From the NCBI GenBank assembly GCA_033064195.1, contig JARBJD010000490.1:1-41456 (forward strand): DNA of 41,456 nucleotides, read 5' to 3'. Shown piece by piece: positions 31,249 to 39,198 of the stretch. The stretch comes from Blattamonas nauphoetae (taxonomy: Eukaryota; Preaxostyla; Oxymonadida). Each line of letters starts with the position of its first letter. Positions within the stretch are counted from its first letter, which is position 1. The translations under genes were made by a program, and so were the position numbers. Below the pieces are notes generated by a model, which was given only the letters and a program-made list of their open reading frames with translations, searched no databases and was not told the DNA's origin.

Positions 31249-31746
31249 TTAGCTGTCCTGTCCTTTGTCGGATTGAAGTGGCGTATATGAGCGATTTGGA
31301 TGGTGAAGGGGAGAGGGAAGAGAGTGGAAGTCGGAGGAGAGAAGGAGTTGAGTGAGGGACGAACGACAGCGACTGTGGCATGTAACTGCTTTTGGACAGT
31401 GGAAACACCATGATCGGAGGTGGTGACGCGTAGCCAAACTACAACTCTCGCTCTGTGCAACAGTGGTGATGTTGGCGAGTGCAGAGCTGGACGGACACGA
31501 CAACCTGTTGAAGTTTGGTGTGTAGCTCTGAGCTTGCCTGGAAGCGACCCGTAGTTGTACAACGCATTGTGAAGGATGAAACTGAAGAATGTCCAGATCG
31601 GAGTGTAGTCGGGCTATTGTTGAAAGAAAGTGAGGGACGATATTCAGGGTGGTGTCACGGCGACATTGATTGGATGGAAGAAAGAAGCAGACTCCTCCGC
31701 TGTGATTTGAACAGCATCGACTCACGTCATTCGTCCCGTCCGACAT
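31249..31746 (-). CDS. Hypothetical frame within the 2.78-kb element
   Basis: 165 codons, rich in Ser, His, Arg and Pro, with no motif I recognise. The base asymmetry of the region (C/T-rich on this strand) favours long chance frames. It lies wholly inside the element 30149-32930, so if real it would be cargo. Low confidence that it is a gene. Confidence 0.15.
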   Translation of the reverse strand: MSDGTNDVSRCCSNHSGGVCFFLPSNQCRRDTTLNIVPHFLSTIARLHSDLDILQFHPSQCVVQLRVASRQAQSYTPNFNRLSCPSSSALANITTVAQSESCSLATRHHLRSWCFHCPKAVTCHSRCRSSLTQLLLSSDFHSLPSPLHHPNRSYTPLQSDKGQDS

Positions 31747-32121
31747 CCCAGTTTCTCGTCTTCTCCCCTCACCCGAAATCCAGCAGGGAGAGCGTGTTTG
31801 TGTCCGAGTGTGAATGTTGTTTCTGTTGTGGGGAGTACGGTTCAGGAATCATCGAATAACATATGAATTGGCACGAAGAGAGATGAAATGATCGTGTATC
31901 ATCACTCCTATACGCATTGATGGCTCATTTCAGAACTTGAATGGTGATCGTCGAAATGTATTCGTGATTCCAACCTGAATATTGAGAGGATGACAATTGT
32001 GAGTACGAAGGTAATGAATTAGACAGAATAGGTGTTGTAATCACGATCTTTGGAGGCAATGCGTGATAGAGTCGATGAATGAACAAAACGAATGCGTGAC
32101 AGTTCAAATGGCTGATATGCT

Positions 32122-32529
32122 TCAATGATCATCATATTTCTCTATTGAACGAGTAAGATGGTCTTGTATCAATTGCTGCAGACCATCTGGCGAGCCAAAA
32201 TTTGCGATATAGTCCATGTTTCGAGGAAGATGTTGAATGTGTTTTGGAGAGCAATTGTTAGGGTGGCATTCGAGATAAACACAGACTACGACGGACTTAA
32301 ACCATTTTGATGTCCATTCAATTGGTATCTGATTGATGTCGAGCGATAGTTTGACAGTATTCATAGACCAGCTGTTCATCAAGCAGGAATCGTGAAGAAT
32401 GAAATTGTGTGGGGGAAGATGTAGTGGTGACTTGGAGAAAAACGTTGTTCTTCCAGAAGATGACAGTCTAAAGATGTTTGTGTTCGATTCAAAAGAGGGA
32501 TGGCGAAGATTCTTCGTGAATGAAAACAA
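32122..32529 (-). CDS. Hypothetical frame within the 2.78-kb element
   Basis: 135 codons with a protein-like composition (SWSMNTVKLSLDINQIPIEW, VVVCVYLECHPNNCSP, GLQQLIQDHLTRSIEKYDDH). The helical C-terminus and balanced residues look more like coding sequence than the neighbouring Ser/Pro frames. A further minus frame at 32729-32995 lies upstream and 31925-32125 downstream. I do not recognise the family. It may be a fragment of a captured host gene or of an unknown element protein. Confidence 0.3.
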   Translation of the reverse strand: MFSFTKNLRHPSFESNTNIFRLSSSGRTTFFSKSPLHLPPHNFILHDSCLMNSWSMNTVKLSLDINQIPIEWTSKWFKSVVVCVYLECHPNNCSPKHIQHLPRNMDYIANFGSPDGLQQLIQDHLTRSIEKYDDH

Positions 32530-33386
32530 TGCTGAAATAGGAGAATGCAGAAGTGAAAATGACTCTAGAACGGAAAAGATACACCTTTAAAAGTCATTGA
32601 GATACCATATGAAGATCGCTGATATCTACTAGTACCAGTGTATGATCTTCTCAGTAGTGTCGTGATGGATCACGTAACGTGCGAAGAATCAATGACGTCG
32701 AGACCACAGAAATGGACAAGAGACAGGTTCACGCACCAAATAGATGACAAGACATCGAATTATCGTCTCCATCAAGATTGAGCTGTTTTAAAGTAAATTG
32801 TGGGTTCGATCTAGCCAGACACTTGGATACGAAATTGCAGAGATTTTCCCAGTCAGAGGTGAAATGGGAAAATACTAGACGTCGATTGAGCAAATAAAAC
32901 AGGGGGGTCGAGTCTCGAAAAAACGACCTCAATTGCATATTTCCTATGCAGCCAATCGAACTGTAACTTTCCTGCAAATCGAACCATCTTTTCAAACTCT
33001 GTATCCAACAATGGATTTCTTTGGAATCACCTCATTTCTCTGCTTTGTCGGAACAAAGCAATCCCCATTTAGATCGGTGTCTGTGAATGTCCCTCGAGAA
33101 AAATGGGCCAAAATTTAGCCGTCAAAATCAAAGGGAAGGAAGCCACCAAAAGGTAAAAGGTGGGCTCACCTAACATCCTCACTGGTACAGACAACATCCC
33201 CAATCAGAATCAAACGAATTGATCAACGTCGTCGAATGAGAGAGGCTTGATCCTGTTTGATCGAACCGATTCGGCAAGACTAGGTGTGTTTTCGAACTAT
33301 CTCATTCTGCATTTGAAGTCTTTCTATCTTACTAGGTTGATTCAGATGAAGAAGAAGAATCTGAAGTGATAGCAGACGATGTGTAG

Positions 33387-33608
33387 TGGAAAAGAAAACA
33401 CAATTCGACTGGAAGACAAAAGGAGAAAAAGAGGAAAAAGGAGAATTGGACTATACGTTCAAGAGCAGCCGAGGCCGGACTCAGGCAGAGAGTTCGAAGG
33501 AAAACTGTTAAGTTGACAGATAACTATTTAAGAGACAGACTTGAGTTTGCGTTGAAAGTGAAAGATTGGTCGTGGAATTATCCCCACCACTATTCTAAGG
33601 AGTCTTGA
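33387..33608 (+). pseudogene. Tc1/mariner transposase fragment
   Basis: A 74-codon + frame containing TIRSRAAEAGLRQRVRRKTV followed by LTDNYLRDRLEFALKVKDWS. This matches the segment of Tc1-type transposases just before the first catalytic Asp (A-G-L-x-x-R-x-x-R-K-x-x-x-L-T...R-L-E-F-A...D-W-S). The sequence then loses similarity and stops at 33606. Only this piece is recognisable; the catalytic domain is absent or too decayed. Confidence 0.5.
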
Positions 33609-33819
33609 ACAACTCAAAGTATCCACAGAAGCATTGTGATTAAGAGTCTGGACAACAAGGGTGTGAAATAACTCAAATGTCAACCTGTTCTGATGTTTCC
33701 ATGATGATGACCATGTAGCAACGTTTCAAAAATGCCGATGTACAAGTTCTGGACACAGTATGTTCGTTTTGATAAATCTGTATCTCTGATGGAGAATCGG
33801 TTGATCAATCTTTGCAGGA

Positions 33820-34047
33820 ATGAAACCTGAAAAAGTTGAGAGGACTCCGAACTTTCCAATCTATTTCCCACGATCTGGAGAGTCACTCAAGAATGGACTG
33901 GTTCTCTTTCCTTTTCTCCCTGGAGTCCGGCAAAACTACTTCAAGATGAGTAGATTTGATCTCAGACCAATTGTAGATTTGTTCTTAAATCCACAAAAAA
34001 ATCCAACAAGTCTCGCAGATACAGAAAAAGATGGAACAGGAAAGTAG
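33820..34047 (+). CDS. Hypothetical small protein
   Basis: 75 codons from an ATG: TPNFPIYFPRSGESLKNGLV, then LRPIVDLFLNPQKNPTSLAD. No motif recognised. It lies between the Tc1-type relic and the virus-like region and might be the leftmost remnant of the latter. Possibly a chance frame. Confidence 0.2.
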   Translation: MKPEKVERTPNFPIYFPRSGESLKNGLVLFPFLPGVRQNYFKMSRFDLRPIVDLFLNPQKNPTSLADTEKDGTGK

Positions 34048-34320
34048 TATAGAAGAAGAAATGAGAACCAAACTGGTCTCGCTCGAGAAATCAAAACAAA
34101 AAGTCAATTCCGATTGACCAATTTTGTATCTTGTATTAAAAGGAACATATGACATTTCGATGACCTCAAAAATATACCCTAAATTCGAAAATACTGGCCA
34201 AAAAATGACCTCTTGAAAAGTGTCAATTTTGAAGCAATTTTTTGGTCTATTTCAACAATTTAGGTCATTTATCACCTTCATCAGAATACACTCAAAACGG
34301 TCTCGTTTTATTTTTGTCCA

Positions 34321-34340
34321 ATTTTTTACTTCTATATAAA
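34321..34340 (+). promoter_or_regulatory. Start-adjacent AT-rich promoter motif, copy 1
   Basis: ATTTTTTACTTCTATATAAA directly touches the ATG at 34341. It matches the motifs at 38745-38765 and 39177-39198 in layout (T-run, then TA-rich core, then AA before ATG). Confidence 0.5.
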
Positions 34341-35120
34341 ATGACAAGCAACTCATTCAAGAATCAACCGAAAGACCAAATTGCTGGAGCACTCCTTCGA
34401 TTAAAGATTCATGCAAATCCATTCCAGTCTCGTGACGCACTCTGGAAGGAATTGCAAAGTGAATTGAATAAACTTGGTTGTAAACCACCTCATTCAACGG
34501 AGAAAGTTACTAAGTTCATTTCAGATGTTTTCACACGACTAAAATACAATCATGACAAGTTGGTTATGATTGGTCTCATTGGAATGGATTCTTTAACGAA
34601 ACTACTGAATCTCATGTATAGATTCAATTTTCATCTTGATGAATATGCAATGTACGTGTACAGATGCATCGAAGTCATGGAACTTCAACATCTCATCGCA
34701 CTCGATCTCATTCGATTCTGTGATGAGAAAAAAATAGAACTCATTCCTGGGACAACTAAATATGATCAGCTTCTTGAAGAATTCACCAAATACAAAGCTG
34801 AACCAGTTGATTGGAAATCTATTCCTGAGAAGCAGCTTACAACATTCACGACAGGAATTCTGAATAAGATCATGCGAAATGACATTGTATGTCACATTGC
34901 TAAACTACTCTGGTTTGAATTTTACGATGTAAATTTTGTTCTCTTCATCGGATTCGAGAAAGGCAAACCAGTTCAATTCGGTGATGACAATGGAATCCTG
35001 AAATTCGACAATCTGTGTTTCTTTGAAGCTCTTGCCGTTCACAGATTATCAAAAGAACTGAATACAACGCTTGCAAGTAAAGTGAAGAGATATTTGGATG
35101 ATCGTCAGAAACAATCATAA
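34341..35120 (+). CDS. Virus-like protein with DNLCFF-type C-terminal module
   Basis: 259 codons from the ATG that follows the promoter motif (the frame extends further left but lacks another suitable start). The protein is mostly helical (LTKLLNLMYRFNFHLDEYAM, about 34590-34650). It ends with GILKFDNLCFFEALAVHRLS and a basic tail. The D-N-L-C-F-F-x-A-L-A signature resembles the module that precedes the polymerase domain in Polinton-type DNA polymerases, and recurs in this window as YNICFFQALSF near 40220. I infer a free-standing relative of that N-terminal region; a cysteine-protease-like (OTU-like) fold is a guess. It looks whole. Confidence 0.6.
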   Translation: MTSNSFKNQPKDQIAGALLRLKIHANPFQSRDALWKELQSELNKLGCKPPHSTEKVTKFISDVFTRLKYNHDKLVMIGLIGMDSLTKLLNLMYRFNFHLDEYAMYVYRCIEVMELQHLIALDLIRFCDEKKIELIPGTTKYDQLLEEFTKYKAEPVDWKSIPEKQLTTFTTGILNKIMRNDIVCHIAKLLWFEFYDVNFVLFIGFEKGKPVQFGDDNGILKFDNLCFFEALAVHRLSKELNTTLASKVKRYLDDRQKQS

Positions 35121-36140
35121 ATAGTTGACTTATTTTTGTCGTCATTTTTGGTGTTTTTCCCTTTGTTACCACAAATCAAGTGAAACCAATGTGAGAACCA
35201 TTTCGAAAAATTCTGCAAAAAATACTAAAATCTCGGGGACACTGTCGGTCATCGATCAAGACAATCCTGATGAAAATCGGTTGGGAATTCGTGGAGCTGC
35301 GTGCCGAACTTTGGTCGAAAAAGTGACGAAAAAGTCGATGTTCGGATTTCGCCGCTATGAACACCTTTATGTTTCAAATTGTGCTCAAACACGTTCTAAA
35401 ATTACAAAATTGATTTTGATAGGTGAAATTTTAGGAAAAAAGCACTTTTGAAAAAAAAGTTAGATCCGACCCCACAACATATTTTGAAAATGACAAAATT
35501 TTTAAGGAGGAGAAAGTAACGTCTCGCTCTTCTCCTACACGTCACTTTTCGCCCTCTGATGGTGTCCAGTAGTATAGTAGACGATTTGGGAACCAGATTG
35601 AAATAGTCGTTGAAATCAGAAACGAAAAGTCAATTCCGATTGACCATTTCTAAATCTTGTATTAAAAGGAATTTAGGCCATTTCAATGATGCCAATATTT
35701 GACCTAAATTCCAGAAATATGTTCAATATTTTGATCTCATTTTAAGCGTTAATTTTGAAGCAAATTTTTGCCATATTCCAAAAATGTTGTCACTTTTTTC
35801 GATGATTTTTCACTTTTGAACTCGAACAAAGTGAATCCAACTTGAGAACCACTTCGAAAAAATCGAAAAAAATTCTAAAATGTCAGGGACGATGTGAGTC
35901 GTCGATCAAAACAATCCCGATGAAAATCTGTTGAGAATTTGTGGAACTACGTACCGAACAGTGGTCACAAAATGGACCAAAAAGTCGATTTTCAGATTTC
36001 GCTACGAACAACTACTTTATGTCTCAAATTCACCTCAAACACCTTCTAAAATTACAAAATCGATTTCGAAAGGTGAAATTCGCGATAAAAAACACTTTTT
36101 GGAAAAAAAGTTTGATCCGACCCATTGAGGATTTTTACGA

Positions 36141-36840
36141 GTCGAAATTTTCGAGATAAGGTATGGACCCTGTCTTCCATCATCTTTCGCTCAGGAATCG
36201 TCCTCTTATGACGCCTTTTTGTGTTAGATTGGATAAGAACGCCTTCTGGCGACTTTAGGTATGAACCTTTTCACGTCACGATCCTTCGGACACTTTTTTG
36301 CCAATTTTCATTTTTAACGTTAGATCTTCTAAATTCTTCGCATTCGCGTCCTAGCGACGCTTTTTTGAGATTTCCTGTTTTCCCACTTCATTAGTCCTCT
36401 TTTTTTGCACACACCTTTGATTCACCACATTTTCACCTCACTTTCAGTCACCGTCATTTTTGTATGTGTTTTCACATATCATCCTCCCTTTCTCACGTTC
36501 TGAGGAGGGAGTGGCTGAATTTTTTAACACTTTTGTTCGGTACTTTTTCTATAAAGTTGATTTTACGTCTTTTTCCCCATATCTTGTCCGTATGTTTGTT
36601 TTAACAAAACTCATTTCAGCACATTGTATCACTCATCTTCTTTGTTCCATTTCACCACTTATCCGTTCATAAGACACTCTCATTTACCTCATTTCACAAC
36701 CCTTTTTCCGTCGTTCACACCTCACGCGCACATCATTATGTCTTCATTGTTTTGACTTTTTGCTTAATTTGACAAAAAGAGATTGAAACAAGGTACAATG
36801 AAGTGAGCAAGTACAATAGTGAATGGTGAAGTGGATGAAG
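36141..36840. other. Non-coding spacer in the virus-like region
   Basis: T-rich on the + strand, with many short frames that show no motif. No gene supported. Confidence 0.45.
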
Positions 36841-38510
36841 TGAGAATTGAGGTACACTAATGTGTTTTATGAACGCGTTCATCGAAATTTCGCATAAAAA
36901 GAGCAAACAAAAGTGAATGAAGTGAGAATCAAGCGATAAAGTGAAGTGATGAACGAAAGAATCGAGAAGATCAAAACCAACGAGATCCTGGTTCAGAAAT
37001 GAGTTTTATGATCGCGTGAATCGAAATTTCACAAACAAAGAGCAAAACAAAAGTGAATGAAGTGGCAATCAAACAATAAAGTGAAGTGAGGGACGAAAGA
37101 AACGAGGAGAGTAAAAACGACGAGATCAAGGTTACAAAATGATTTTTATGCGCGAACGAAACCAATGTAGTCTAATCCATGTGAACTGAGTTTAGAAAAC
37201 ATACTTGTGAATCTTAAAACATAATTGTGAACTTAATTTCGAGCGGGCACTGTGGATTGTTTCTATTGTGTTCATAATTGAATTTTAGAATTAGATAAAT
37301 AAAAACAAGAGAATACCAGTTTGGTTCCAGTTGTGAGACATCCTTTGCGACCATAAACAGCAACGCTTCACTCGATTGGATGGTCACTCTTCAGTCCACT
37401 TTATCTGGTACACAAATTGATTTTAAGAAAGAATGAATGTGGAAACAGAGGATACCAGTTTCAATCCTTCAGTGACACATTCTTTCGAAGTCTAAAACAC
37501 CATACTGTACCTCAGATGTGAGGATCATTGATATCGAGTTAACTATGGGTTTTAAAAGTGAACGAATAATAAAGCGTGAGCATACCGGTTTCATTTTTGA
37601 TTTCCACATTCAGTGAACGATAAAGCGCGATCGTGTACCCAATCTGAAGGTGACTGTTTTGATCGTTTCTGATCTGGTACACTACTTGTTTTTAGGAAAG
37701 AATGAGCAAAGAAAGTGAACAAACCGGTTAATCTCCAGTCGGATCCACATTGATCAGAGCCTAAAACACCGTGCTGTACCAGAACTGAGAAGACAGAAAA
37801 AGAGCCAAATTAGGTCCAAGAGAATGTTTTATCAAAAGAGAAGAGTTAAAATGAGAAAGTCAAAAGAGGGAGAACATGAATTCAAGGTCAATAGAAAGTA
37901 AAACAAAGCGGCGTACCTTCTGAATCAAAATCGATGATCGATCGAGAAATTTCGAGCACCAAAAAGTCGATCAAAAATTTTAGAACTCATGTCAAACTTT
38001 AAGTTTTGAAAAAAGTGAAAGACAATGAAGAGATAATGAGAATGAAGTGACAATGAAAATTCTAGAGTGAAGTGGAGAGAGAAAAAGAGAAGACAAAAGG
38101 TGAAGTGAAAATGACGGTACAAGAATGAGTCTTAGGAAAAGATTAAACAAAAAAGAGAACAAACAAGTTTTAATTCTTCGGTGAAAGTCACTTTCGAAAA
38201 GTAAGACGCGATAGTTCATCGACGTCGAGAGGATCAGTTGGTGAGAGGTCAGAAAAGAAATTTAAAAAGAGATGAAAGAAAGAGAAGAGCAAACAAGTTA
38301 TTTTTCGGTAGTGAAACAACATTCGAAACGATAAGACGCGACGGTTGATCAGATCTTCGAGGTCAAGTTTGGTCCGATCAGAGAAGGTACAAAAAAGAGT
38401 TTTATGAAAGAATGAATTGAACAAGAGAACAAACCATTTAAGAATAAGTCGGGAATGAAACTTCAGAAGCTAAAACGCAATAGTGTACCTGAACGAGAGG
38501 AGAAGAAAAA
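36840..38510. repeat. Degenerate tandem array, period about 138 bp
   Basis: About twelve diverged units. Two landmark phrases recur with regular spacing: a GGTACA...TTTTA-AAAGAATGA block (near 36853, 36990, 37128, 37268, 37408, 37546, 37680, 37820, 38113, 38383) and an AAAACGCGATAGTGTACC block (near 37353, 37490, 37625, 37764, 37904, 38204, 38334, 38472). Intervals are about 130-142 bp. The first units also share GCAAAACAAAAGTGAATGAA. It is purine-rich on the + strand with no supported gene. It lies upstream of the gene at 38766 inside the virus-like region. Confidence 0.75.
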
Positions 38511-38744
38511 AGTGAAGGATCGAGAACAAGAAAGTGATGGCAAAAAAGAAGAGAGAACAAATGAGATAAAAGAAAGCATAACACACCTAAATCAAACAGT
38601 AAAGAGACGTCAGGAACGAGAAGGGATGATCGTGTCCCATTGAGGTACTTTCTCTGATCAAACAGGACTGATCGAACCCATCGATGACAGGATCGAAGTT
38701 CGGAAAGTCACCAATGATAAAACCACGAATGAAAATTTATTTTT

Positions 38745-38765
38745 GAATTTTTTAATTTGTATTAA
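38745..38765 (+). promoter_or_regulatory. Start-adjacent AT-rich promoter motif, copy 2
   Basis: ATTTTTTAATTTGTATTAA lies immediately before the ATG at 38766, nearly identical to the motif before the next gene. Confidence 0.6.
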
Positions 38766-39155
38766 ATGAATCCAACTGAGATGTACAACGAAAGACGTCG
38801 AGTATGTTCAGAACAAGCATTAATTGAATCAATGAAAGAAGAGAACTGTTCGCTAGTCTCTGAGTATGTCAGAAATAATGTGCCGGTGACGTATGTTCAT
38901 GCGGGAGTTGAATGGAGAATAAAACCAAAGTTGTGGAATCAAGGAAACAGACCTCACTTAGCGAAACGTCGACACTACACTCAATCATTCGTCGAAAATG
39001 AACAGAAGAAATACAATTGTGAACTCGTAGGTGAGTACACCAAAGTTCTGGTTCCATTCACATATCGAGAGATTGGCGGAAGTGAAGTGTTCAGAATTAG
39101 ACTTGATTCCTGGCTAAAGGCAACGATAAAGCCCCATCAGAGAAAACAGAAATAA
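38766..39155 (+). CDS. Small virus-like protein with two-fold internal repeat
   Basis: 129 codons, one ATG start touching the promoter motif. The protein consists of two related halves of about 55 residues: NCSLVSEYVRNNVPVTYVH in the first and NCELVGEYTKVLVPFTYRE in the second, each followed by a W-containing strand and a basic end (RPHLAKRR, KPHQRK). The N-C-x-L-V-x-E-Y pattern resembles a short repeat domain often seen in large DNA viruses and next to homing nucleases, but here without zinc-binding cysteines. A DNA-binding role is an inference. It is followed 43 bp later by the polymerase region. It looks whole. Confidence 0.6.
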   Translation: MNPTEMYNERRRVCSEQALIESMKEENCSLVSEYVRNNVPVTYVHAGVEWRIKPKLWNQGNRPHLAKRRHYTQSFVENEQKKYNCELVGEYTKVLVPFTYREIGGSEVFRIRLDSWLKATIKPHQRKQK

Positions 39156-39176
39156 AGACTCAACTTTTTTTATTTT

Positions 39177-39198
39177 CGGATTTTTTAATTTGTAGTAA
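39177..39198 (+). promoter_or_regulatory. Start-adjacent AT-rich promoter motif, copy 3
   Basis: GATTTTTTAATTTGTAGTAA lies immediately before the ATG at 39199. Differs from copy 2 at a single position in its last 19 bases. Confidence 0.6.

Larger units (their letters stand above)
30149..32930. mobile_element. 2782-bp inverted-repeat element inside the transposase gene
   Basis: The left end GGTGTTTTTTTTCGAGACTC and the complement of the right end (GAGGTCGTTTTTTCGAGACT inward) match over about 60 bp, sharing TTTTTTCGAGACTCGACCCC. AATTG flanks both sides (30144-30148 and 32931-32935), giving a 5-bp target duplication. Element plus one duplicate is 2787 bp, a multiple of three, and the split transposase frame reads through the rebuilt junction. 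The interior has no recognisable transposase; it holds a small minisatellite (30701-30788) and minus-strand frames of unknown nature. Non-autonomous DNA transposon of unknown family. Confidence 0.75.
29285..33118 (+). pseudogene. DDE-type transposase gene, decayed and split by a 2.78-kb element
   Basis: Pieces at 29285-29656, a second frame at about 29640-29905, 29909-30148 and 32931-33118. The N-terminal part has a CPDCE zinc-like motif within KAKRRTDVCPDCERHQW. The middle has TLLGVVVNKKLNGVTI. The core has LIVISDFGHHFRSKTLVSYL, where D-x-G-x-H-F-R-S resembles the catalytic strand of some eukaryotic DDE transposases. Two frame changes and one in-frame stop are present. At 30148 it is cut by the element 30149-32930; past it, FFGITSFLCFVGTKQSP and NVPREKW continue in the same frame. 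Family not identified with certainty; judged a plain DNA transposon. Ends not found. Confidence 0.55.
34085..36140. repeat. Duplicated cassette: P-gene-Q and P'-Q'
   Basis: Block P (34095-34270) recurs as P' (35625-35800), sharing AAGTCAATTCCGATTGACCA and CTTGTATTAAAAGGAA. Block Q (35170-35480), just after the gene at 34341-35120, recurs as Q' (35825-36130), sharing for example ATTACAAAAT and AAAAAAAGTTNGATCCGACC. In the second unit P' passes almost directly into Q', with no gene between. This is a segmental duplication in which one copy lacks the gene. Confidence 0.75.

Noticed and set aside
30149-33000. A second copy of the DDE transposase on the minus strand, suggested by the shared peptide FFRDSTP
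   Set aside because: The shared peptide comes from the inverted terminal repeats of the 2.78-kb element being translated on both sides, not from a second transposase copy.
36460-38424. Several 60-80 codon frames in the tandem-array region
   Set aside because: Low-complexity Ser/Phe/Leu frames on the pyrimidine-rich strand of a degenerate repeat; no start motif and no similarity among units at protein level.
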